Below are positions 39,601 through 50,900 of a stretch of 64,000 nucleotides of DNA, one piece after another (positions within the stretch are counted from its first letter, which is position 1; each line of letters opens with the position of its first letter). Below the pieces are notes generated by a model that did no database searches, had not been told where the DNA came from, and saw nothing but the letters and a program-made list of their open reading frames with translations. The DNA is from Oasisia sp. SBJ-2009. Taxonomy: Eukaryota; Annelida; Polychaeta; Sabellida; Siboglinidae. The position numbers were made by a program, and so were the translations under genes. The stretch lies in the NCBI GenBank assembly GCA_964017155.1, contig OZ024857.1, positions 34,741,042-34,805,041 on the forward strand, in the 5' to 3' direction.

Positions 39601-40487
39601 GAGTGCGGAGGTTGGGTGGAGTGCGGAGGTTGGATAGAGTGCGAAGGTTGGGTGGAATGGGGATGTTGGGTAAAGTGGGGAGGTTGGGTGGAGAGGGGAG
39701 TTTGGGCGGGCTGGGTGGAGTGGGGAGGTTGCGTGGAGTGAGGAGGTTGCTTGGAGTGGGGAGGTTGGGTGGAGAGTGGAGGTTGGGTGGAGTGCGGAAG
39801 TTGGGCGGAGTGCGGATGTTGGTTGGAGTGCGGAAGTTGTTTGGAGTGCGGAGGTTGGGTGGAGTGCGGAGGTTGGATGGAGTGCGAAGGTTGGGTGAAG
39901 TGGGCAGGTTGGGTGGAGTAGGGAGGTTGGGTGAAGTGGGGAGGTTGGGGGAGTGGGGAGGTTGGGTGAAGTAGGGAGGTTGGGTGAAGTGGGGAGTTTG
40001 GGTGGAGTGGGGAGGTTGGGTGGAGTGGGGAGTTTGGGTGGAGTGGGGAGGTTGGGTGATGTGGGGAGGTTGGGTGAAGTGGGGAGGTTGGGTGGAGTGG
40101 GGAGGATGGGTGAAGTGGGGAGGTTGGGTGAAGTGGGGAGGTTGGGTGGAGAGTGGAGGTTGGGTGGAGTGGGGAGGTTCGGTGGAGTGGGGAGGTTGGG
40201 TGGAGCGCGGAGGTTGTGTGGAATGCGGAAGTTGGGTGGTGTGCGGAAGTTGGGTGGAGTGCGGAAGTTGGCTGGAGTGCTGAGTTTGGGTTGAGTGCAG
40301 AGGTTGGTTGGAGTGCGGAAGTTGGGTGGAGTGCGGAAGTTGGGCGGAGTGCGGATGTTGGTTGGAGTGCGAAGGTTGGGTGGAATGGGGATGTTGGGTA
40401 AAGTGGGGAGGTTGGGTGGAGAGGGGAGTTTGGGCGGGCTGGGTGGAGTGGGGTTGTTGGGGGAGAAGGGAGGTTGGGTGAAGTGGG

Positions 40488-40511
40488 GAGGTTGGGTGTT
40501 CACCCAACATC
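40488..40511. other. Inversion junction between the two arms
   Basis: The G-rich arm ends in GAGGTTGGGTG at 40498, and the C-rich arm starts with TTCACCCAACATC at 40499. The right-hand sequence from 40499 onward matches an internal right-arm copy that starts at 46026. The left-hand sequence matches a copy near 36770-36887, where GGGTG is followed by AAG. The join is therefore between 40498 and 40499 with no extra inserted bases. TTGGGTG and CACCCAA make a short inverted repeat around the TT, but beyond about 11 bases the two sides are not mirror images: the right arm starts with an AGAGC unit, the left ends with GTTGTTGGGGGAG and GAAGGGAGG units. This looks like an inversion or end-joining breakpoint inside the array, or an assembly chimaera. 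It does not look like a simple fold-back. Confidence 0.85.
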
Positions 40512-42448
40512 CCCAGAGCACCCAACCTCCCCACTCCACGCAAACTCCCCACTTCATCCAACCTCCCCACTCCACCCAACCTCCCCACTCCACCCAACCT
40601 CCCCACCCCGCCCAAACTCCCCTCTCCACCCAACCTCCCCACTTCTCCCAACCTCCCAACTTCACCCAACCTCCCCGCTCCACCCACACTCCCCACTCCA
40701 CCCAACCCCCCACTTCACCCAACCTCCGCACTCCACCCAACCTCCGCACTCCACCCAAAGTTCGCACTCAACCCAACCTCCACACTTCACCCAACCTCCC
40801 AACTCCACCCAACCTCCCCACTTCACCAAACCTCCGCATTCCAACCAACCTCCGCACGCCACCCAACATCCGCACTCCGCCCAACTTCCGCACTCCACCC
40901 AACTTCCGCACTCCACCCAACCTCTGCACTCAACCCAAACACAGCACTCTAGCCAACTTCCGCACTCCACCCAACTTCCGCACACCACCCAACTTCCGTA
41001 CTCCACGCAACTTCCGCGCTCCACCCAACCTCCGCACTCCACCCAACCTCCGCACTCCACACAACTTCCGCATTCGACCCAACCTCCCCACTCCACCCAA
41101 TATCCCCACCCCAAGCAACCTCCCCACTTCACCCAACCTCCGCCCTCCTCCCAACCTCCGCCCTCCTCCCAACCTCCGCCCTCCACCCAACCTCCCCACT
41201 GCACCCAACTTCCCCACTTCACCCAACCTCCCCACTCTACCCAACCTCCTCACTCCACCCAACCTCCCTACTTCACCCAACATCCCCAGAGCACCCAAAC
41301 TCCCCACTCCACCCAACCTCCCCACTCCACCCAAACTCCCCACTTCACCCAACCTCCCTACTTCACCCAACCTCCCCACCCCCCCAACCTCCCCACTTCA
41401 CCCAACCTCCCCACTCCACCCAACCTCCCCACTTCACCCAACCTCCCCACTCCACCCAACCTCCCCACTTCACCCAACCTTCGCACTCCATCCAACCTCC
41501 GCACTCCACCCAACCTCCGCACTCCAAACAACTTCCGCACTCCAACCAACATCCGCACTCCGCCCAACTTCCGCACTCCACCCAACTTCCGCACTCCAAC
41601 CAACCTCTGCACTCAACCCAAACTCAGCACTCCAGCCAACTTCCGCACTCCACCCAACTTCCGCACACCACCCAACTTCCGTACTCCACGCAACTTCCGC
41701 GCTCCACCCAACCTCCGCACTCCACACAACTTCCGCATTCCACCCAACCTCCCCACTCCACCCAACCTACCCACTTCACCCAACCTCCCCACTCCACCCA
41801 ATATTCCCACCCCAAGCAACCCCCCACTTCACCCAACCTCCGCCCTCCACCCAACCTCCGCCCTCCACCCAACCTCCCCACTGCACCCAAATTCCCCACT
41901 TCACCCAGCCTCCCCACACTAACCAACCTCCTCACTCCACCCAACCTCCCTACTTCACCCAACATCCCCAGAGCACCCAACCTCCCCACTCCACCCAACC
42001 TCCCCACTCCACCCAACCTCCCCACTTTACCCAACCTCCCCACATCACCCAAACTCCCTACTCCACCCAACCTCCCCACCCCACCCAACCTCCCCACTTC
42101 ACCCAACCTCTCTACTTCACCCAACCTCCCCACTCCACCCAACTTCCCCACTCCACCCAACTTCCGTACTCCAATCAAACTCCCCACTCCACCCAACCTC
42201 ATCACTCCACCCTACCTCCACACTTCACCCTACCTCGCCAGAGCACCCAACCTCCCCACTCCACCGAACCTCCCCACTCCACCCAACCTCCACTCTCCAC
42301 CCAACCTCCCCACTTCACCCAAACTCCCCACTTCACCCAAACTCCCCACTCCACACAAACTCCCCACTTCACCCAACCTCCCTACTTCACCCAACCTCCC
42401 CACTCCACCCAACGTCCGCACTCCACCCAAAGTTCGCACTCAACCCAA
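40499..42448 (-). repeat. Right-arm higher-order copy next to the junction
   Basis: Direct copy of 46026-47992 (offset 5,527 to 5,529, then 5,525, then 5,544 after small indels). The homology begins exactly at the first base of the right arm, which fixes the inversion breakpoint. It ends where CTCAACCCAA is followed by ACTCCCCTC here and by CCTCCACAC at 47993. A one-base loss in CCCAACCCCCCAC near 40707 distinguishes this copy. Much of it also reads, in reverse complement, like left-arm sequence such as 5209-5463. Confidence 0.82.
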
Positions 42449-43756
42449 ACTCCCCTCTCCACCCAACCTCCCCACTTCACCCAACCTCCCAACTTCACCC
42501 AACCTCCTCACTCCACCCAACCTCCCCACTTCACCCAACCTCCCCAGAGCACCCAACCTCCCCACTCCACCCAACCTCCCCACTCCACCCAACCTCCCCT
42601 CTCCATCGAACCTCCCCACTTCACCCAACCTCCCCACTCCACCCAACCTCCCCACGCCATCCAACCTCCCCACTCCACCCAACCTCCCCACTCCGCCCAA
42701 CCTACGCACTCCACCCAACCACACCACTCCACCCAACCTCCCCACTTCAACCCATCCTCACCACTCCACCCAACCTCCGCCCTCCACCCAACCTCCCCAC
42801 TCCACCCAACCTCCCCACTTCACCCAACCTCCGCACTCCACCCAACTTCCGCACTCCACACAACTTCCGCACTCCATGCAACCTCCACACTTCACCCAAC
42901 ATCCGCACTCCACACAACTTCCCCACTTCATACAACCTCCCCACTCAACCCAACCTCCCCACATCACCCAACCTCTCCACTTCACCCAACCTCCCAAAAT
43001 CACCCAACCTCCCCACCCCACCCAACCTCCCCACTTCACCCAACCTCTCTACTTCACCCAACCTCCCCACTCCACCCAACTTCCGCACTCCACCCAACTT
43101 CCGTACTCCAATCAAACTCCCCACTCCACCCAACCTCATCACTCCACCCTACCTCCACACTTCACCCTACCTCGCCAGAGCACCCAACCTCCCCACTCCA
43201 CCGAACCTCCCCACTCCACCCAACCTCCACTCTCCACCCAACCTCCCCACTTCACCCAAACTCCCCACTTCACCCAAACTCCCCACTCCACACAAACTCC
43301 CCACTTCACCCAACCTCCCTACTTCACCCAACCTCCCCACCCCACCCAACGTCTGCACTCCACCCAAAGTTCGCACTCAACCCAAACTCCCCTCTCCACC
43401 CAACCTCCCCACTTCACCCAACCTCCCAACTTCACCCAACCTCCTCACTCCACCCAACCTCCCCACTTCACCCAACCTCCCCAGAGCACCCGACCTCCCC
43501 ACTCCACCCAACCTCCCCACTCCACCCAACCTCCCCTCTCCATCGAACCTCCCCACTTCACCCAACCTCCCCACTCCACCCAACCTCCCCACGCCATCCA
43601 ACCTCCCAACTCCACCCAACTTCCCCACTCCGCCCAACCTACGCACTCCACCCAACCACACCACTCCACCCAACCTCCCCACTTCAACCCATCCTCACCA
43701 CTCCACCCAACCTCCGCCCTCCACCCAACCTCCCCACTCCACCCAACCTCCCCACT
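42066..43756 (-). repeat. Local tandem pair with 937-bp offset
   Basis: About 754 bp at 42066-42819 is repeated at 43003-43756. Both contain in order the AATCAAACTCCCC unit, CCTACCTCGCCAGAGC, the CCTCTCCATCGAACC unit, CACGCCATCC, CTACGCACTCC and the TCAACCCATCC unit. Related copies occur near 51612-51917 and 52963-53268, which are 1,351 bp apart. The second copy breaks off into a CTTCATACAACC unit, the first continues with CGG-type units. Confidence 0.75.
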
Positions 43757-45521
43757 TCATACAACCTCCCCACTCAACCCAACCTCCCCACATCACCCAA
43801 CCTCTCCACTTCACCCAACCTCCCAAAATCACCCAACCTCCCCACTCCACTCAAACTCCCCACTCCACGCAACCTCCTCACTCCACCCAACCTCCCCACT
43901 TCACCCAACCTCCCCAGAGCACCCAAACTCCCCACTCCACCCAACCTCCCCAGAGCACCCAACCTCCCCACTCTTCCCAACCTCCCCACTCCACCCAAAC
44001 TCCCTTCTCCACCCAACCTCCCCACTTCACCCAACCTCCCCACTCCACCCAACCTCCCCACTCCACCCCCACTCCCCACTCCACCGAACCTCCCCACGCC
44101 ATCCAACCTCCCAACTCCACCCAACCTCCCCACTCCTCCCCACCTACGCACTCCACACAACTTCCTCACTCCACCCAACCTCCCCACTCCACCCAACCTC
44201 CCCACTTCACCGAACCTCCGCCCTCCACACAACCTCCCCACTCCACCCAACTTCCCCATTTCACCCAACCTCCCCACTCTACCCAACCTCCTCAGTCCAC
44301 CCAACCTCCCCACTTCTCCCAACCTCCCAACATCACCCAACCTCCCCACTCCACCCACACTCCCCACTCCACCCAACCTCCCCACTTCACCCAACCTCCG
44401 CACTCCACCCAAAGTTCGCACTCAACCCAACCTCCACACTTCACCCAACCTCCCAACTCCACCCAACCTCCCCACTTCACCAAACCTCCGCATTCCAACC
44501 AACCTCCGCACGCCACCCAACCTCCGCACTCGAACCAACTTCCGCACTCCACCCAACCTCCGCACTCCACCCAACTTCCGCACTCCACCCAACTTCCGCA
44601 CTACATCCAACCTCCGCACTCCACCCAACCTCCGCACTCCACACAACTTCCTCACTCCACCCAACCTCCCCACTCCACCCAACTTCCCCATTTCACCCAA
44701 CCTCCCCACTCTACCCAACCTCCTCAGTCCACCCAACCTCCCCACTTCACCCAACATCCCCAGAGCACCCAACCTCCCCACTCCACGCAACCTCCCCACT
44801 TCACCCAACCTCCCTACTTCACCCAACTTCCCCACTCCACCGAACCTCCCCACTCCACCCAACCTCCCCACCCCGCCCAAACTCCTCTCTCCACCCAACC
44901 TCCCCACTTCACCCAACCTCCCAACTTCACCCAACCTCCTCACTCCACCCAACCTCCCCACTTCACCCAACCTCCCCAGAGCACCCAACCTCCCCACTCC
45001 ACCCAACCTCCCCACTCCACCCAACATCCCCTCTCCACCGAACCTGCCCACTTCACCCAACCTCCCCACTGCACCCAACCTCCCCACTCCACCCACACTC
45101 CCCACTCCACCGAACCTCCCCACGCCATCCAACCTCCCAACTCCACCCAACCTCCCCACTCCGCCCAACCTACGCACTCCACCCAACCTCCCCACTTCAA
45201 CCCATCCTCACCACTCCACCCAACCTCCGCCCTCCACCCAACCTCCCCACTCCACCCAACCTCCCCACTTCACCCAACCTCCGCACTCCACCCAACTTCC
45301 GCACTCCACCCAACTTCCGCACTCCATGCAAGCTCCGCACTTCACCCAACCTCCGCACTCCACACAACTTCCCCACTTCATACAACCTGCCCACTCAACC
45401 CAACCTCCCCACATCACCCAACCTCTCCACTTCACCCAACCTCCCAAAATCACCCAACCTCCCCACTCCACTCAAACTCCCCACTCCACGCAACCTCCTC
45501 ACTCCACCCAACCTCCCCACT
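43749..45521 (-). repeat. Right-arm long-range copy 1 (1.77 kb)
   Basis: Matches 53443-55197 at an offset of 9,694, falling to 9,676 after an 18-bp unit difference. The left edge is at a C/T mismatch at 43748 against 53442. The right edge is where CCCCACT continues with CCACCC here and TAACCC there. From about 44217 on it is also homologous to the block starting at 62197. Marker units are CTCAGTCC, ACTCGAACCAAC, CACTACATCC, the CACTGCACCC unit and CATGCAAGCTCC. Confidence 0.8.
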
Positions 45522-46025
45522 CCACCCAAACTCCCCACTCCACCCAACCTCCCCAGAGCACCCAACCTCCCCACTCTTCCCAACCTCCCCACTCCACCCA
45601 AACTCCCCTCTCCACCCAACCTCCCCACTTCACCCAACCTCCCCACTCCACCCAACCTCCCCACTCCACCCCCACTCCCCACTCCACCGAACCTCCCCAC
45701 GCCATCCAACCTCCCCACTCCTCCCAACCTACGCACTCCACCCAACCACACCACTCCACCCAACCTCCCCACTTCAACCCATCCTCCCCACTCCACCCAA
45801 CCTCCCCACTTCACCCAACCTCCGCACTCCACCCAACCTCCGCACTCCACCCAAAGTTCGCACTCAAACCATCCTCCACACTTCACCCAACCTCCCAACT
45901 CCACCCAACCTCCCCACTTCACCAAACCTCCGCATTCCAACCAACCTCCGCACGCCACCCAACCTCCGCACTCGAACCAACTTCCGCACTTCACCCAACC
46001 TCCGCACTCCACCCAACTTCCGCAC

Positions 46026-47992
46026 TTCACCCAACATCCCCAGAGCACCCAACCTCCCCACTCCACGCAAACTCCCCACTTCACCCAACCTCCCCACTCC
46101 ACACAACCTCCCCACTCCACCCAACCTCCCCACCCCGCCCAAACTCCCCTCTCCACCCAACCTCCCCACTTCTCCCAACCTCCCAACTTCACCCAACCTC
46201 CCCACTCCACCCACACTCCCCACTCCACCCAACCTCCCCACTTCACCCAACCTCCGCACTCCACCCAACCTCCGCACTCCACCCAAAGTTCGCACTCAAC
46301 CCAACCTCCACACTTCACCCAACCTCCCAACTCCACCCAACCTCCCCACTTCACCAAACCTCCGCATTCCAACCAACCTCCGCACGCCACCCAACATCCG
46401 CACTCCGCCCAACTTCCGCACTCCACCCAACTTCCGCACTCCACCCAACCTCTGCACTCAACCCAAACTCAGCACTCTAGCCAACTTCCGCACTCCACCC
46501 AACTTCCGCACACCACCCAACTTCCGTACTCCACGCAACTTCCGCGCTCCACCCAACCTCCGCACTCCACCCAACCTCCGCACTCCACACAACTTCCGCA
46601 TTCGACCCAACCTCCCCACTCCACCCAATATCCCCACCCCAAGCAACCTCCCCACTTCACCCAACCTCCGCCCTCCTCCCAACCTCCGCCCTCCTCCCAA
46701 CCTCCGCCGTCCACCCAACCTCCCCACTGCACCCAACTTCCCCACTTCACCCAACCTCCCCACTCTACCCAACCTCCTCACTCCACCCAACCTCCCTACT
46801 TCACCCAACATCCCCAGAGCACCCAAACTCCCCACTCCACCCAACCTCCCCACTCCACCCAAACTCCCCACTTCACCCAACCTCCCTACTTCACCCAACC
46901 TCCCCACCCCCCCAACCTCCCCACTTCACCCAACCTCCCCACTCCACCCAACCTCCCCACTTCACCCAACCTCCCCACTCCACCCAACCTCCCCACTTCA
47001 CCCAACCTTCGCACTCCATCCAACCTCCGCACTCCACCCAACCTCCGCACTCCAAACTTCCGCACTCCAACCAACATCCGCACTCCGCCCAACTTCCGCA
47101 CTCCACCCAACTTCCGCACTCCAACCAACCTCTGCACTCAACCCAAACTCAGCACTCCAGCCAACTTCCGCACTCCACCCAACTTCCGCACACCACCCAA
47201 CTTCCGTACTCCACGCAACTTCCGCGCTCCACCCAACCTCCGCACTCCACCCAACCTCCGCACTCCACACAACTTCCGCATTCCACCCAACCTCCCCACT
47301 CCACCCAACCTCCCCACTTCACCCAAACTCCCCACTCCACCCAATATTCCCACCCCAAGCAACCTCCCCACTTCACCCAACCTCCGCCCTCCACCCAACC
47401 TCCGCCCTCCACCCAAACTCCCCACTGCACCCAAATTCCCCACTTCACCCAACCTCCCCACACTACCCAACCTCCTCACTCCACCCAACCTCCCTACTTC
47501 ACCCAACATCCCCAGAGCACCCAACCTCCCCACTCCACCCAACCTCCCCACTCCACCCAACCTCCCCACTTTACCCAACCTCCCCACATCACCCAAACTC
47601 CCTACTCCACCCAACCTCCCCACCCCACCCAACCTCCCCACTTCACCCAACCTCTCTACTTCACCCAACCTCCCCACTCCACCCAACTTCCGCACTCCAC
47701 CCAACTTCCGTACTCCAATCAAACTCCCCACTCCACCCAACCTCATCACTCCACCCTACCTCCACACTTCACCCTACCTCGCCAGAGCACCCAACCTCCC
47801 CACTCCACCGAACCTCCCCACTCCACCCAACCTCCACTCTCCACCCAACCTCCCCACTTCACCCAAACTCCCCACTTCACCCAAACTCCCCACTCCACAC
47901 AAACTCCCCACTTCACCGAACATCCCTACTTCACCCAACCTCCCCACTCCACCCAACGTCCGCACTCCACCCAAAGTTCGCACTCAACCCAA
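46026..47992 (-). repeat. Second copy of the junction-proximal right-arm block
   Basis: Partner of 40499-42448. It differs by single-base changes and by a shortened unit CTCCAAACTTCC near 47051, where three bases are missing relative to 41527. The same three-base loss recurs at about 48955, in the related block ending near 49038. The copy at 50350 has the full form, so this deletion marks a sub-lineage of copies within the right arm. Confidence 0.78.
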
Positions 47993-50900
47993 CCTCCACA
48001 CTCCACCCAACCTCCGCACTCCAAACAACTTCCCCACTTCATACAACCTCCCCACTCAACCCAACCTCCCCACATCACCCAACCTCTCCACTTCACCCAA
48101 CCTCCCAAAATCACCCAACCTCCCCACTCCACTCAAACTCCCCACTCCACGCAACCTCCTCACTCCACCCAACCTCCCCACTTCACCCAACCTCCCCAGA
48201 GCACCCAAACTCCCCACTCCACCCAACCTCCCCAGAGCACCCAACCTCCCCACTCTTCCCAACCTCCCCACTCCACCCAAACTCCCTTCTCCACCCAACC
48301 TCCCCACTTCACCCAACCTCCCCACTCCACCCAACCTCCCCACTCCACCCCCACTCCCCACTCCACCGAACCTCCCCACGCCATCCAACCTCCCAACTCC
48401 ACCCAACCTCCCCACTCCTCCCCACCTACGCACTCCACACAACTTCCTCACTCCACCCAACCTCCCCACTCCACCCAACCTCCCCACTTCACCGAACCTC
48501 CGCCCTCCACACAACCTCCCCACTCCAAATATCCCCACCCCAAGCAACCTCCCCACTTCACCCAACCTCCGCCCTCGTCCCAACCTCCGCCCTCCTCCCA
48601 ACCTCCGCCGTCCACCCAACCTCCCCACTGCACCCAACTTCCCCACTTCACCCAACCTCCCCACTCTACCCAACCTCCTCACTCCACCCAACCTCCCTAC
48701 TTCACCCAACATCCCCAGAGCACCCAAACTCCCCACTCCACCCAACCTCCCCACTCCACCCAAACTCCCCACTTCACCCAACCTCCCTACTTCACCCAAC
48801 CTCCCCACCCCCCCAACCTCCCCACTTCACCCAACCTCCCCACTCCACCCAACCTCCCCACTTCACCCAACCTCCCCACTCCACCCAACCTCCCCACTTC
48901 ACCCAACCTTCGCACTCCATCCAACCTCCGCACTCCACCCAACCTCCGCACTCCAAACTTCCGCACTCCAACCAACATCCGCACTCCGCCCAACTTCCGC
49001 ACTCCACCCAACTTCCGCACTCCAACCAACCTCTGCACTCAACCCAAACTCAGCACTCCAGCCAACTTCCGCACTCCACCCAACTTCCGCGCTCCACCCA
49101 ACCTCCGCACTCCACCAAACCTCCGCACTCCACACAACTTCCGCATTCCACCCAACCTCCCCACTCCACCCAACCTCCCCACTTCACCCAACCTCCCCAC
49201 TCCACCCAATATTCCCACCCCAAGCAACCTCCCCACTTCACCCAACCTCCGCCCTCCACCCAACCTCCGCCCTCCACCCAACCTCCCCACTGCACCCAAA
49301 TTCCCCACTTCACCCAACCTCCCCACTCCACCCAACCTCCCCACTCCACCCCCACTCCCCACTCCACCGAACCTCCCCACGCCATCCAACCTCCCAACTC
49401 CACCCAACCTCCCCACTCCTCCCCACCTACGCACTCCACACAACTTCCTCACTCCACCCAACCTCCCCACTCCACCCAACCTCCCCACTTCACCGAACCT
49501 CCGCCCTCCACACAACCTCCCCACTCCACCCAACTTCCCCATTTCACCCAACCTCCCCACTCTACCCAACCTCCTCAGTCCACCCAACCTCCCCACTTCT
49601 CCCAACCTCCCAACTTCACCCAACCTCCCCACTCCACCCACACTCCCCACTCCACCCAACCTCCCCACTTCACCCAACCTCCGCACTCCACCCAAAGTTC
49701 GCACTCAACCCAACCTCCACACTTCACCCAACCTCCCAACTCCACCCAACCTCCCCACTTCACCAAACCTCCGCATTCCAACCAACCTCCGCACGCCACC
49801 CAACCTCCGCACTCGAACCAACTTCCGCACTCCACCCAACCTCCGCACTCCACCCAACTTCCGCACTCCACCCAACTTCCGCACTCCACCCAACTTCCGC
49901 ACTACATCCAACCTCCGCACTCCACCCAACCTCCGCACTCCACACAACTTCCTCACTCCACCCAACCTCCCCACTCCACCCAACCTCCCCACTTCACCGA
50001 ACTTCCGCCCTCCACCCAACCTCCCCACTCCACCCAACTTCCCCATTTCACCCAACCTCCCCACTCCACGCAACCTCCCCACTTCACCCAACCTCCGCCC
50101 TCCACCCAACCTCCCCACTGCACCCAACTTCCCCACTTCACCCAACCTCCCCACTCCACCCAAACTCCCCACTTCACCCAACCTCCCTACTTCACCCAAC
50201 CTCCCCACCCCCCCAACCTCCCCACTTCACCCAACCTCCCCACTCCACCCAACCTCCCCACTTCACCCAACCTCCCCACTCCACCCAACCTCCCCACTTC
50301 ACCCAACCTTCGCACTCCATCCAACCTCCGCACTCCACCCAACCTCCGCACTCCAAACAACTTCCGCACTCCAACCAACATCCGCACTCCGCCCAACTTC
50401 CGCACTCCACCCAACTTCCGCACTCCAACCAACCTCTGCACTCAACCCAAACTCAGCACTCCAGCCAACTTCCGCACTCCACCCAACTTCCGCACACCAC
50501 CCAACTTCCGTACTCCACGCAACTTCCGCGCTCCACCCAACCTCCGCACTCCACCCAACCTCCGCACTCCACACAACTTCCGCATTCCACCCAACCTCCC
50601 CACTCCACCCAACCTACCCACTTCACCCAACCTCCCCACTCCACCCAATATTCCCACCCCAAGCAACCTCCCCACTTCACCCAACTTCCGCCCTCCACCC
50701 AACCTCCGCCCTCCACCCAACCTCCCCACTGCACCCAAATTCCCCACTTCACCCAACCTCCCCACACTAACCAACCTCCTCACTCCACCCAACCTCCCTA
50801 CTTCACCCAACATCCCCAGAGCACCCAACCTCCCCACTCCACCCAACCTCCCCACTCCACCCAACCTCCCCACTTTACCCAACCTCCCCACATCACCCAA

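Larger units (their letters stand above)
1..40498 (+). repeat. Left arm of giant 18-bp minisatellite array, G-rich strand on +
   Basis: About 2,250 head-to-tail copies of an 18-bp unit, consensus GTGGGGAGGTTGGGTGGA, fill this stretch without any unique sequence that I could find. The strand has almost no C apart from the CGG, GCG, GGCGG and GCTCT variants. Common variants replace GTGGGG by GTGCGG or GTAGGG, AGGTT by AAGTT, AGTTT or ATGTT, and the final GGA by GAA. Recurrent irregular units are 17 bp long, either GGAGGTGGG with one T missing or GTTGGGGGAGTGG with one base missing. Two adjacent GGGG-type units satisfy the pattern of four G-runs with loops of seven bases or fewer, so G-quadruplex potential is dense on the + strand. 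Established: arrays of this unit length are called minisatellites. Inferred: eukaryotic, and not coding. The array continues beyond position 1. Confidence 0.97.

Noticed and set aside
1..40498. Many short open frames with RLGEVG, WVEWGG or GEVGWS repeats
   Set aside because: These are the three frames of the 18-bp unit. They start at GTG or ATG variants and end at common TAG or TGA variants such as GAGTAG. They overlap one another along the whole arm.
40440..40560. Hairpin-adapter or fold-back read artefact as the cause of the inversion
   Set aside because: The two sides are not reverse complements of each other beyond about 11 bases, and the arms carry different fixed variants. A chimaeric join between two distant array parts is not excluded.
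41260..41280. Possible PRDM9-like 13-mer (CCNCCNTNNCCNC) in CCTCCCTACTTCACC units
   Set aside because: In the registers I tried, positions 10-11 or the central T fail, so the unit does not match the degenerate motif. Other species also have different PRDM9 motifs.
40295..46480. A 2,061-codon open frame crossing the inversion on the + strand, and similar ones on - (29759-40705, 30247-40767)
   Set aside because: They begin in the G-rich arm, where GTG starts abound, and run into the C-rich strand, where stops are nearly absent. The same strand is open in all three frames, and the peptide changes identity at single-base unit length changes. No splice, promoter or unique coding sequence was seen.
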